Shown here: positions 1 to 7,845 of the stretch, one piece after another
Position numbering within the stretch: the stretch's first letter is position 1
Layout of the letters: each line of letters opens with the position of its first letter
Source of the DNA: Bacteroidota bacterium
Lineage (GTDB): Bacteria; Bacteroidota; Bacteroidia; Bacteroidales; Bacteroidaceae
Reading direction: 5' to 3'
Length of the DNA: 64,000 nt
NCBI GenBank assembly: GCA_023458215.1
Contig: JAEXAJ010000231.1
Span: 48,577 to 112,576, forward strand
Program-made: the position numbers and the translations under genes
Notes under the pieces: generated by a model
Database searches by the model: none
Told to the model about the DNA's origin: nothing
Seen by the model: only the letters and a program-made list of their open reading frames with translations

Positions 1-288
1 TATTATTATGAGATGTGCGGTCAGCTCAAAACCTTGCTTGACCGTGCCAATCCGCTCTATTCGTCCGATTATCGTTTCCGCGACATTTACATGCTGACCA
101 GTGCGACAGAAGATGAGGAATATGTACCGGAACGTGCCGTTGCGGGACTTACCGGATGGATTGACTGCTTCGAAAAAGCTCGTCTTGCAGGGACAGTTTT
201 CGCCGGTGGTGTCAGCAAGCCGGGTGAAACAGAAGGGCATCCTTCGTTGGTGCGTGCATACGAAATGGGAAAATCTATCGAATCATGA
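1..288 (+). CDS. Flavodoxin-like NAD(P)H-dependent oxidoreductase, C-terminal part
   Basis: The reading frame is open from base 1, so the gene starts outside the window. The visible part begins YYYEMCGQLKTLLDR and continues with a loop and helix typical of the NADPH-dependent FMN reductase/flavodoxin-like fold, where this region lies next to the FMN site and forms the dimer face. About 95 residues are present and end ...YEMGKSIES. The next gene, a short-chain dehydrogenase, starts 22 bases after the stop, so both are probably in one operon with a redox or quinone/electrophile detoxification theme. The exact substrate cannot be read from this fragment. Confidence 0.7.
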   Translation, partial: YYYEMCGQLKTLLDRANPLYSSDYRFRDIYMLTSATEDEEYVPERAVAGLTGWIDCFEKARLAGTVFAGGVSKPGETEGHPSLVRAYEMGKSIES

Positions 289-310
289 AATATTAAAACG
301 AATCAAAAAT

Positions 311-1081
311 ATGGATATTAAAATGTTGGATGGCAAAGTGGCCATCATTACAGGAGCCAGTTACGGCATGGGACAAACAATGGCGGAATTATTCGCAGAT
401 GAAGGTGCTTCAGTGGTACTGACCGCACGCCGTAAAGATGAACTGGATAAAGTAGTTGAAGGAATACGTGTCAAAGGTGGAAAAGCCGTCGGAATAGTAG
501 CTGACGTTACTTCTGCCGATGATACAAAACGAGTGTTTGAAACTACCTTGCAAGAATTCGGAGATTTGGATATTCTTATCAACAATGCCGGAATCGGAGA
601 GCAAAAACTGATTGATGACACAGATGATTCATGGTTGGAACACGTTGCGGCAGTAAATCTTGCCGGACCTGTGCGTCATATCCGGGAAGCTCTCAAAATA
701 TTCCTCCCCAAAAATGAAGGCGTTATAATTAACATCACCTCGGTCAATGGCACACTTCCTTTCTGTGGAGCTGCATACACGGCTACCAAAGGGGCTTTGA
801 ATACCTTGACTAAGAATGTCGCCATGCGCCTCATACATACCAACATTCGCTGCAATGCGATTGCTCCCGGCTCTACGGTTACCCCAATGCACTTGGCAAA
901 CAAGAATCAGGAACAACCGGGAGGAAAAGGTATGCTGGAATACAGCCAACACTACGTTTATTTCCCCGGTCCTGAATGTGAGCCTATCGATCAGGCGTAT
1001 GCCTGCCTGTTTTTGGCGAGTAAAATGGGGAAAGCTGTCAAAGGACAAGTACTTCAAGTTTGCAACGGTGCTTTCTTATAA
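311..1081 (+). CDS. Short-chain dehydrogenase/reductase (SDR)
   Basis: A 256-residue classical SDR, an NAD(P)-dependent oxidoreductase with a Rossmann fold. Visible motifs are TGASYGMG at residues 14-21 (dinucleotide binding), NNAG at 91-94, the catalytic serine in NITSVNG (S144) and Y156/K160 in AYTATKG. The ATG at 311 is chosen over upstream starts because the longer frame runs out of phase through the preceding flavodoxin gene, and the SDR fold begins only here. It follows that gene closely and is terminated by the hairpin at 1114-1149. The substrate is not predictable. Confidence 0.9.
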   Translation: MDIKMLDGKVAIITGASYGMGQTMAELFADEGASVVLTARRKDELDKVVEGIRVKGGKAVGIVADVTSADDTKRVFETTLQEFGDLDILINNAGIGEQKLIDDTDDSWLEHVAAVNLAGPVRHIREALKIFLPKNEGVIINITSVNGTLPFCGAAYTATKGALNTLTKNVAMRLIHTNIRCNAIAPGSTVTPMHLANKNQEQPGGKGMLEYSQHYVYFPGPECEPIDQAYACLFLASKMGKAVKGQVLQVCNGAFL

Positions 1082-1113
1082 CCGCCGCACATTATCTGCT
1101 TATCTGATTATTT

Positions 1114-1149
1114 GCTCCAATGGTCATCAATCATTGGAGCAATTTTTTT
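1114..1149 (+). terminator. Rho-independent terminator after the SDR gene
   Basis: A perfect 9-bp stem (GCTCCAATG / CATTGGAGC) with a 9-base loop is followed directly by AATTTTTTTA. Confidence 0.85.
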
Positions 1150-1243
1150 AGCATTTGCATTGAGCTTTCGAGAAAATATATAATTGAGCTTTTGAATAAT
1201 TACTCTTGAGCCTGACAATAACGCATCCTCTGTTTTATCGCCG

Positions 1244-1251
1244 TACCTTTG
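1244..1251 (+). promoter_or_regulatory. Bacteroides-type -7 element of the hydrolase operon
   Basis: TACCTTTG matches the TAnnTTTG consensus, 41 bases before the next start codon. No exact TTTG -33 element lies 19-21 bp upstream, which hints at activator dependence. The motif ATTGAGCTTT occurs twice just upstream (near 1160 and 1183) and could be an activator site. Confidence 0.5.
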
Positions 1252-1291
1252 CATTATAAAACAGAATGATAACCATTTAAGTAATAGTAGA

Positions 1292-2365
1292 ATGAAAACA
1301 GCAAATTTCAAATCCGCAGCAATTGCAGCCTTGTTAGTTATGGGACTGCTTGCCGGTTGCACGAACAGTACAACAAATCAAAAAACAAGTGATAATATGG
1401 AAAAATTGAATCTTACACAAGAATGGGACAAGAAGTTCCCGCAGAGTGACAAAGTAAATCATCGTAAGGTAACTTTCAAAAACCGCTACGGCATCACACT
1501 TGCCGCCGACCTCTACGAACCGAAGAATGCCGAAGGTAAACTTGCAGCTATCGCCGTGAGCGGTCCATTCGGTGCAGTGAAAGAACAAGCTTCGGGATTG
1601 TACGCCCAGACAATGGCAGAACGCGGCTTTCTGACCATCGCTTTCGACCCGTCATACACCGGAGAAAGCAACGGCGAACCGCGCAACACGGCATCGCCCG
1701 ACATCAACACGGAGGATTTCAGCGCGGCGGTGGACTTCCTGACCGCACAGCCCAATGTGGATGCCGAACGTATCGGTATCATCGGTATTTGTGGTTTTGG
1801 TGGCATGGGGCTGAATGCGGCAGCGATGGATACTCGTATCAAAGCGACAGTCGCTTCCACCATGTATGACATGAGCCGTGTAAATGCCAACGGTTATTTC
1901 GAAGTCGAGAACAGTGCCGAAGCTCGCAAGGCAAAACGTGAAGCGATGAATGCCGTCCGCACCCGCGATGCGCAGAACGGTACGGTGACTCCAGGGACAC
2001 CCGGTCTGCCCTCTGAAATCAAGGGCGATGAACCGCAATTTGTCAAGGACTATTTCAATTACTACAAAACCGACCGTGGCTTCCACGACCGTGCCATCAA
2101 CTCGAACGGTGCATGGAGCCCCACGATGGCTCTCTCGTTCATCAATATGCCGCTGTTGTCGTACATTCACGAGATTGACAATGCCGTGTTGCTCATCCAC
2201 GGCGAAAATGCCCATTCGCGCTACTTCAGCGAGGATGCCTTCAAACGGCTGACAGGCGACAACAAGGAACTGTTGATCGTTCCCGGTGCCAACCACACCG
2301 ACCTCTATGACCGCAAGATTCCGTTCGACAAACTGGAAACATTCTTCAAGTCAAACCTTAAATAA
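1292..2365 (+). CDS. Lipoprotein alpha/beta hydrolase with cysteine nucleophile
   Basis: A 357-residue protein with a signal peptide and lipobox LAGC (C23), so probably anchored in an envelope membrane. The body is an alpha/beta hydrolase of the dienelactone-hydrolase/YcjY-like type. The nucleophile elbow is GICGFGG, with cysteine (about C167) where serine usually stands, as in dienelactone hydrolases. The expected catalytic histidine is in PGANHTDLYD near the C-terminus. It opens an operon continued by two flavodoxin-type genes (10-base gap to the next). The likely role is hydrolysis of a small ester or lactone; substrate unknown. Confidence 0.8.
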   Translation: MKTANFKSAAIAALLVMGLLAGCTNSTTNQKTSDNMEKLNLTQEWDKKFPQSDKVNHRKVTFKNRYGITLAADLYEPKNAEGKLAAIAVSGPFGAVKEQASGLYAQTMAERGFLTIAFDPSYTGESNGEPRNTASPDINTEDFSAAVDFLTAQPNVDAERIGIIGICGFGGMGLNAAAMDTRIKATVASTMYDMSRVNANGYFEVENSAEARKAKREAMNAVRTRDAQNGTVTPGTPGLPSEIKGDEPQFVKDYFNYYKTDRGFHDRAINSNGAWSPTMALSFINMPLLSYIHEIDNAVLLIHGENAHSRYFSEDAFKRLTGDNKELLIVPGANHTDLYDRKIPFDKLETFFKSNLK

Positions 2366-2374
2366 CGGACGGTC

Positions 2375-2775
2375 ATGAGAACGAAACTTTTATATCTGCT
2401 TTTGTCCGTCATTGGGTTATGCAGTTGTAGCTCAACGAGCACGCAAAAACATTCCCAAACAAATAATGCCAAGCCCGGAAAATCTTTGGTGGTGTTCTTT
2501 TCATGGAGCGGCAACACGCGTGCTGTCGCCCGTGCTGGTTCAACACCTTTGCCCCGCCTGTGCGTACTTTCCTTTCAAAAATGGACTTATCCGGAAAGAA
2601 GATAGTACCGTTTATGACACACGGAAGTAGCAGAATGGGACAAAGCGTACAGGAAATACGCAATTTGGCTCCGAAAGCTGATGTAGCGGAAGGTCTTGCC
2701 ATTCGTGAATCCAATGCAACCAATGCTGAAAATGAAATATCGGCATGGCTGAAAAAACACAATTTAATCAAATAA
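2375..2775 (+). pseudogene. Lipoprotein flavodoxin with internal deletion and frameshift
   Basis: The first part encodes a lipoprotein leader (lipobox-like GLCSC) and a flavodoxin N-terminus, KSLVVFFSWSGNTRAVA, in one frame. Right after this FMN-phosphate loop the match switches frame to WFNTFAPPVRTFLSKMDLSG and the rest of a flavodoxin ending at 2775. Roughly 60 residues that should lie between these points (compare the intact flavodoxin directly downstream) are missing; the junction lies near 2520-2540. This is an out-of-frame internal deletion of a once-complete gene, not two genes. The operon partners on both sides look intact. Confidence 0.85.
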
Positions 2776-2779
2776 AAAT

Positions 2780-3256
2780 ATGGATAAAAAAATATTAATC
2801 GCCTATTTCTCCTATGAAGGACATACAAGAGGGATAGCAGAAAAGATTCAACGAATTACGGGAGGCAACCTGTTCGAAATACGCCCTGAACAAGCCTACT
2901 CCGCAGATTACGACACGACGGAGCGTCAAGCCCGTCAGGAAATAAAAAACGGCTTTCGTCCTGTGTTGGCAGAGCAACCGCAGGATATAGCACAATACGA
3001 TACAGTGTTCATAGGAACACCCAACTGGTTCAACAAGGTTGCTCCTGCCGTGGCATCATTCCTTACTGGTAATGATTTTTCAGGCAAAACCGTCATTCCA
3101 TTCTGTACGCACGGTGGTAATGGAGCCGCCCGTGTAGCTGCGGATTTACGTAATTACCTGACTGATGGACAAATTACCGGATGTCTCGATATTCTTGAAG
3201 ACGGAGGAGGAAGTGCAGACGTAAAGATTCAAAAATGGATTGAAAGAATCATTTGA
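2780..3256 (+). CDS. Flavodoxin
   Basis: A 158-residue, full-length flavodoxin without signal peptide, hence cytoplasmic. The FMN-phosphate loop is YFSYEGHTRGIA near the N-terminus, the second FMN loop is FIGTPNWFNKVAPAVASFL, and the C-terminal half holds IPFCTHGGNGAARV, as in Bacteroides flavodoxins that lie beside aldo/keto reductases and nitroreductases. It begins 4 bases after the damaged flavodoxin and ends in a terminator. The likely role is electron transfer or quinone/nitro-compound reduction. Confidence 0.85.
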   Translation: MDKKILIAYFSYEGHTRGIAEKIQRITGGNLFEIRPEQAYSADYDTTERQARQEIKNGFRPVLAEQPQDIAQYDTVFIGTPNWFNKVAPAVASFLTGNDFSGKTVIPFCTHGGNGAARVAADLRNYLTDGQITGCLDILEDGGGSADVKIQKWIERII

Positions 3257-3272
3257 TGATACAAAATCAGAG

Positions 3273-3304
3273 AACAGGCAGGCACCATGATCTGCCTGTT
3301 TTTC
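3273..3304 (+). terminator. Terminator after flavodoxin
   Basis: Stem AACAGGCAG / CTGCCTGTT with a 10-base loop and a short T-run, located between the flavodoxin stop and the MFS gene. Confidence 0.65.
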
Positions 3305-3321
3305 CAAATATCGACTAAAAT

Positions 3322-4512
3322 ATGAGTATATCGACTAAAAATAATCACAACCGCTTGTTGATGTTCATCCTCACGCTCGGAGTATTCGGAATTTTGAATA
3401 CCGAAATGGGGGTGGTGGGCATTATTCCTATCATAGCTGACACTTTTGGTGTTACGGTTCCGGATGCGGGTTGGACGGTCAGCCTCTTCGCGCTGATCAT
3501 CGCTTTCTCGGCTCCTGTCGTACCGTTGCTTTTTTCACGGGTAAACCGCAAAATGGTCATGGTGCTAGCCTTGTCCGTATTCGTGGTTTCCAACCTTGTT
3601 TCGATTTTCACGACAAATTTTACCGTACTGCTGATAACCCGTGCCGTTCCGGCATTCTTTCATCCGCTGTACGTATCCATCGCTTTTTCAACTGCCGCCT
3701 CTTCCGTCAGTCGGGAGGATGCCCCGAAAGCCGTTTCCAAAATCTTCGCCGGAGTATCGGCGGGAATGGTGCTCGGAGTGCCTGTAACAAGTTACATCGC
3801 CAGCGAATTTTCGTTTTCTGCGGCAATGGTGTTTTTTACTGTTGTCAATGCGGTGGTGCTGCTTGCCACCCTTTTTCTGATACCATCCATGCCTGTCAAA
3901 GAACGGTTATCGTATGGGACACAACTCGGCGTATTGAAAAAGCCCATATTATGGAATTCTTTCCTTGCGGCATTACTGATGAATGCAGCTATGTTCGGCT
4001 TTTACAGCTATTTGTCCGATTACCTGATAACGGTTACGAATGTCTCCTTCAAAGTGATAAGCATCCTGCTGCTCGTTTACGGCATGGCGAATATCGTCGG
4101 CAATATCGCAGCGGGGAAATTGTTGGCACAACGTCCTTTCGCCACATTGAAATACGTACCTGTCATTATGACGATACTTTATCTCGCCCTTTACGGACTT
4201 GGAGAACTCACCGTACCGACGGCAATCGTTATTCTGATATTGGGAATATTCGCAGGTATCGCCAACAATGGTAATCAATTCATGGTATCCACTTCGGCGA
4301 CCGAAGCCCCCGATTTTGCCAACGGTATATTCTTGACTGCTGCAAATCTCGGCACAACGCTGGGAACAGCAATATGCGGCATGTTCATAACCGTATGGGA
4401 TACACATTCGTCCCCGTTGGGAGCCGTGGCATTTCTTATTATCGGGATTATAAGCATTATCATCAGAAACAGTCTGATGAATCGTGACAAACGCATAACA
4501 TTGACAATATGA
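3322..4512 (+). CDS. MFS transporter (DHA1-type drug/sugar efflux)
   Basis: A 396-residue, strongly hydrophobic protein with about 12 predicted transmembrane segments, of the arabinose-efflux/drug:H+ antiporter class. The first helices contain NTEMGVVGIIPIIADTFGV and the cytoplasmic loop FSRVNRKMVMV resembles the MFS loop 2-3 motif. The start lies 17 bases after the terminator. The direct repeat TATCGACTAAAA is present once just before and once at the start codon. It probably exports a toxic compound handled by the neighbouring reductases. Confidence 0.85.
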   Translation: MSISTKNNHNRLLMFILTLGVFGILNTEMGVVGIIPIIADTFGVTVPDAGWTVSLFALIIAFSAPVVPLLFSRVNRKMVMVLALSVFVVSNLVSIFTTNFTVLLITRAVPAFFHPLYVSIAFSTAASSVSREDAPKAVSKIFAGVSAGMVLGVPVTSYIASEFSFSAAMVFFTVVNAVVLLATLFLIPSMPVKERLSYGTQLGVLKKPILWNSFLAALLMNAAMFGFYSYLSDYLITVTNVSFKVISILLLVYGMANIVGNIAAGKLLAQRPFATLKYVPVIMTILYLALYGLGELTVPTAIVILILGIFAGIANNGNQFMVSTSATEAPDFANGIFLTAANLGTTLGTAICGMFITVWDTHSSPLGAVAFLIIGIISIIIRNSLMNRDKRITLTI

Positions 4513-4676
4513 AGACATCGGAACGGCCGGAATCATTGTCATTCCACATGGGCAATATTGCCCATGTGGATGATAATTTCAAAAGCCTTTCCATTGATTT
4601 GACAGAGGAAGATCTGCATGATTTGGATACGGCATTCCCTGCTCCGATACGAAAAATACCATTGGCAGGTTGGTAA
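4509..4676 (+). pseudogene. Aldo/keto reductase, C-terminal remnant
   Basis: A 55-codon frame overlapping the end of the MFS gene by 4 bases. Its second half reads LSIDLTEEDLHDLDTAFPAP followed by a KIPLAGW-type end, the characteristic C-terminus of aldo/keto reductases (helix after the NADP-binding loop). More than 200 residues of TIM barrel are absent, so this is a relic of a larger gene joined to short unrelated or decayed sequence. It contains a perfect 26-bp palindrome. Confidence 0.7.
4544..4569 (+). repeat. Perfect 26-bp palindrome
   Basis: The 13-base arm CCACATGGGCAAT is followed without a spacer by its exact reverse complement ATTGCCCATGTGG. It lies inside the aldo/keto reductase remnant and could mark a rearrangement breakpoint or a protein-binding site. 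Confidence 0.9.
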
Positions 4677-5070
4677 TAAAATAACAAAAATAAAAAATAT
4701 ACTATTAGCCGTAACAATTATATTCTCTTTGAATGTATGTCTGTATGCACAGAAACAGATGAACTTTAATCACATCGGTTTATATACAATGCATCATACC
4801 ATAATCCGGATACACTCTGAAAACGAAGAAATCTACCATATTGCAGATGGAGTACATTCTGAAATTATCTCGTTTGAACATCCCGAATGGATTTATAACA
4901 GCGACACGGATTGTAAAGAGGGAATAGAAACACGCAAGAAAATATTGGAACAATTAAGTAATTTCGGTTCATTGTTTTTCGTCTATCATTTGCCTTGGCT
5001 GGGATTAGGATATGTAAAATCCACGGCAGACGGATATAAATGGGTACAGAAACAAATTGTTATGCTGTAA
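4618..5070 (+). pseudogene. Metallo-beta-lactamase-fold hydrolase remnant with fused leader
   Basis: The C-terminal part, HPEWIYNSDTDCKEG followed by a helix and SLFFVYHLPWLGLGYV, is the end of an MBL-fold hydrolase. Upstream in the same frame is a signal-peptide-like stretch (ILLAVTIIFSLNVCLYAQ), but the HxHxDH metal site and about 150 residues between are missing. The nearest ATG (4618) lies out of phase inside the aldo/keto reductase remnant and no better start exists, so the product is unlikely to be functional. Confidence 0.65.
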
Positions 5071-5091
5071 TAAAAGTAAAAAATAATTATT

Positions 5092-5850
5092 ATGATAAAT
5101 AATGTAATTGACATTATGCTGACACATTGCTCCATTCGTTCATTCACGGACAAAGCGGTAAGCAATGAAGACTTGGATACTATTATCCGTGCGGTACAAG
5201 CCGCACCGAATTGGGTAAACCTGCAACTCGTTTCCATGATTGTGGTAAAGGATGCCGACCGAAAAAGACGTTTCGCTGAATTATGCGGTCATCAGGCACA
5301 CATAGCCGAAGCTCCCGTATTCCTCGTGTTCTGTGCCGACTATCATAGAGTGGCTCTTGCTTGTCAGGAGAAAGGGCAAATACTCGACGAAGTGATGCAG
5401 GACATCGACACGTTGCTAGTGGGAGCGCACGAAGTCGGTATCGCTCTCGAAGCGGCTGTCGTTGCTGCTGAATCATTGGGATTGGGAATAGTCCCTATTG
5501 GAGATGTGCGCAAGAATGCAAAAGAGGTCATCCGTGAACTGCAATTGCCGAAATATGTTTTTCCTATGTTGGGACTGTGTATCGGCTATCCAGCAAATAC
5601 ACCCGGACTGAAACCGCGCTTTCCAAAAGAAGCAGTGTGTTTTGAGGAGGTATATAATCCTCATTTAGAAAAGCAACTGGCTGAGTATGACAAAACTTAT
5701 TCACAGTATCTATTGGAACGTCCGTGGAACAATCGTGTCGGGAACTGGATAGACTTAGTAGCGGATTTCTATCGTTACCCCTATCATTATCAAGGTGTAA
5801 CAGAGGCATTGAAACAACAGGGATTTACATCAGTAAAAGCAACAGAATAA
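5092..5850 (+). CDS. NfsA-type NAD(P)H nitroreductase
   Basis: A 252-residue flavin reductase of the oxygen-insensitive nitroreductase family. The FMN-phosphate site HCSIRSFTDKAVS is at the N-terminus and the substrate-side segment AAPNWVNLQ follows. The C-terminal extension with YSQYLLERPWNNRVGNW is the NfsA/FRP-type tail that distinguishes it from the short nitroreductase at 36038. It likely reduces nitroaromatics or quinones with NADPH. It follows the MBL relic by 21 bases and closes the intact part of this cluster. Confidence 0.85.
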   Translation: MINNVIDIMLTHCSIRSFTDKAVSNEDLDTIIRAVQAAPNWVNLQLVSMIVVKDADRKRRFAELCGHQAHIAEAPVFLVFCADYHRVALACQEKGQILDEVMQDIDTLLVGAHEVGIALEAAVVAAESLGLGIVPIGDVRKNAKEVIRELQLPKYVFPMLGLCIGYPANTPGLKPRFPKEAVCFEEVYNPHLEKQLAEYDKTYSQYLLERPWNNRVGNWIDLVADFYRYPYHYQGVTEALKQQGFTSVKATE

Positions 5851-5859
5851 AATTTTGCC

Positions 5860-5991
5860 ATGCACATTACAATTACAACATTACCAGGGTATAGTACTCA
5901 AGAGAAGATACTGTTAGTCCGAAAACTCAAAGAAGCTTCCGCAGTACGTCTGGCAGCTTTACCTGCCTTACCGTCCCAAACTTTGGGGTGA
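5860..5991 (+). pseudogene. Tautomerase-family N-terminal fragment
   Basis: A 43-codon frame nine bases after the nitroreductase. MHITITTLPGYSTQEKILLV resembles the first strand and helix of 4-oxalocrotonate-tautomerase-type proteins, where residue 2 is normally the catalytic proline; here it is histidine. After about 27 residues the similarity ends and a low-complexity tail leads to a stop. It appears to be a gene start cut by a rearrangement, close to tRNA-Ser. Confidence 0.45.
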
Positions 5992-6040
5992 ACGTCCAGT
6001 TTGGAATTAATGATGTCCAGTAGGGCAGGCATAAGGGGAT

Positions 6041-6072
6041 AAAAAAGCCCCACAAATCATTGAATTTGTGGG
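6041..6072 (-). terminator. Terminator of the tRNA-Ser transcript
   Basis: Stem CCCACAAAT / ATTTGTGGG with a 6-base loop. Read on the minus strand it is followed by a run of T (AAAAAA at 6041-6046 on +), 40 bases past the tRNA 3' end. Confidence 0.8.
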
Positions 6073-6112
6073 ACTTGGCTATTTTTTGTCCGGTTTTGTC
6101 CGGTTAGTTCAG

Positions 6113-6200
6113 CGGAGAGACGGGGATTCGAACCCCGGATACCCTTTTGGAGTATACACGCTTTCCAGGCGTGCCTCTTCAACCACTCGAGCATCTCTCC
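6113..6200 (-). tRNA. tRNA-Ser (anticodon GGA)
   Basis: The 88-nt minus-strand sequence folds as a class II tRNA. The acceptor arm is GGAGAGA / TCTCTCC with discriminator G. The anticodon loop is CTGGAAA in the arm CACGC-CTGGAAA-GCGTG, giving anticodon GGA. There is a long variable arm and the T arm GGGGTTCGAATCCCC. The CCA end is not encoded. The 3' half faces the damaged gene cluster at 1-5991, the orientation expected if that cluster had inserted at the tRNA 3' end, but no integrase is visible there. Confidence 0.97.
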
Positions 6201-6215
6201 TTCATTAACCGGGCG

Positions 6216-6246
6216 CAAAGGTAGTACAAAAAATAAATATACCAAA
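6216..6246 (-). promoter_or_regulatory. Promoter of tRNA-Ser
   Basis: On the minus strand TTTG (6243-6246) is followed after 19 bp by TACCTTTG (6216-6223), an exact Bacteroides sigma-ABfr-type promoter, 16 bases before the tRNA 5' end. Confidence 0.85.
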
Positions 6247-6291
6247 TAGAGGTCGTGAATTTTGGGTCGATTTCTTTGAAAAGGACTTATT

Positions 6292-7845
6292 TTATTCGCA
6301 GTGGAAATACTTCATCACAAGTTTCAGCATCTCATGCTGATTATCTTGTATCTCAGAACGGATATTTTCATCACCATAAGAACGTAACTTATTTATAATT
6401 CCGTCGATCATTGCCGGACTGAATACACCATATTGTTCAAAGAACGCACGTTGTTTAGCCAGACATTCGGCCGAAGCTGCACAACTATCGGGCAGTTGGG
6501 CCAGTTGATTGAGTTTGCCCTCATTCTCCTTACGGTGGATATTAACATTGACATACGTCTTCTCAGCAATCTCCAAGGCATTATCCATCTCAAAACCATG
6601 ACGGCAAGCTACAGCAAGACCGGCCAAAAGTTGGTACAAATCGGCAGAACCGTCCGGCGAGCGCATCTCTACCGTCTGTTTCTGGGTAGTATCGTAATGG
6701 CTTGGCGCTTCCAACGGATTAGCCAGCATACACATATCGGTTTTTGCCGACCAGCCTAACGGGACACGTACCAATACAGAGCGGTTACGATCGCCCCAAC
6801 AAATATTGGTGGGCGCTTCCTGATGGGGTACCAAACGGAAGTAAGAAGTAGGATTGGTATTGCCGAAAGCTGTGATAGAAGGTGCCAGTTCCATCATCCC
6901 CGCAATAGCTTTACGAGCAGTTTCAGAAAGCACACCGTCTTTCAACATCTGGTTCTGCCCGTCTTTCATGATGCGCATGTGTATATGTAGTCCCGAGCCT
7001 GCTTTTCCGGCAGTTATTTTAGGAGCAAACGTCACCTCATACCCATATTCATAAGCCAGGTTACGAATCACCCATTTAGCTATCATCAATTGGTCGGCAG
7101 CATAATCGGCACGTACCGGCAGAAATTCTATTTCGTTCTGCTCATAGATTTTGCCATCGAGTGTAAAGTTACCCACTTCAGAGTGTCCATATTTTATTTG
7201 TCCGCCGGTAGCAGCTATATACTTCATACATTCTGTACGGAAATCATTGAACTTGGCATACGGAGCCGATTCATGATAACCGCGTTGGTCGGTAGCCGGG
7301 TATAAATCGGAGGCTTCCGAAATAACATAATACTCTAATTCGCCCATAGCCTGAAACTCCATTCCCGTAACATCGGCAAAGGATTGGCAGGCTTTACGCA
7401 ATGTATATTCAGGTGAACTTGCCAACATCTCGCCATCTTTATTAAAGAACGAACAAAGCATGGTAAGGGTAGGTTCTTCGGCAAACGGATCGATAAAAGC
7501 CGTACGGAAACGTGGAACTACATACAAATCGCTGCTGCTTGCCTCAATAAAGGGAAACAAGCTCGAACCGTCCACACGTTCGCCACAAGTGAGTATGGCA
7601 TCCAGATAAGCCTCATCGTTTATAACAAAATTCAATGTTTTCAGGCGGCCGTCTGCTGCCGGGTACATGAAGTTTATCATAGTGATTCCGTTCTCTTTGA
7701 TATAAGAAATAATGTCTGCTTTCGTAAATTCGGAAGCCGGCTTCTGAAGTGTTGACACCAATTGATTGGCATTCATTGATAATTCTTGAGTTGTCATAAG
7801 TTTCTTGTTTTTTATTTGAGAATATTTCGTCATTCGGTTTTTCAT
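6292..7845 (-). CDS. Glutamine synthetase
   Basis: A 517-residue ATP-dependent glutamine synthetase (glutamate + NH3 to glutamine). Recognisable parts are the beta-grasp N-domain (TMINFMYPAADGRLKTL), the metal-ligand motif MGELEYYVI, the glutamate-binding region KAGSGLHIHMRI, FGNTNPTSYFRLVPHQEAPTN and the R-S/P-D motif VEMRSPDGSAD. The ATG at 7845 overlaps the stop of the alpha-galactosidase gene (ATGA), which favours this start and translational coupling. An internal start at 7797 (MTTQELS) is possible and would give the more usual N-terminus. Its presence at the end of a carbohydrate-use locus is unusual. Confidence 0.9.
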   Translation of the reverse strand: MKNRMTKYSQIKNKKLMTTQELSMNANQLVSTLQKPASEFTKADIISYIKENGITMINFMYPAADGRLKTLNFVINDEAYLDAILTCGERVDGSSLFPFIEASSSDLYVVPRFRTAFIDPFAEEPTLTMLCSFFNKDGEMLASSPEYTLRKACQSFADVTGMEFQAMGELEYYVISEASDLYPATDQRGYHESAPYAKFNDFRTECMKYIAATGGQIKYGHSEVGNFTLDGKIYEQNEIEFLPVRADYAADQLMIAKWVIRNLAYEYGYEVTFAPKITAGKAGSGLHIHMRIMKDGQNQMLKDGVLSETARKAIAGMMELAPSITAFGNTNPTSYFRLVPHQEAPTNICWGDRNRSVLVRVPLGWSAKTDMCMLANPLEAPSHYDTTQKQTVEMRSPDGSADLYQLLAGLAVACRHGFEMDNALEIAEKTYVNVNIHRKENEGKLNQLAQLPDSCAASAECLAKQRAFFEQYGVFSPAMIDGIINKLRSYGDENIRSEIQDNQHEMLKLVMKYFHCE

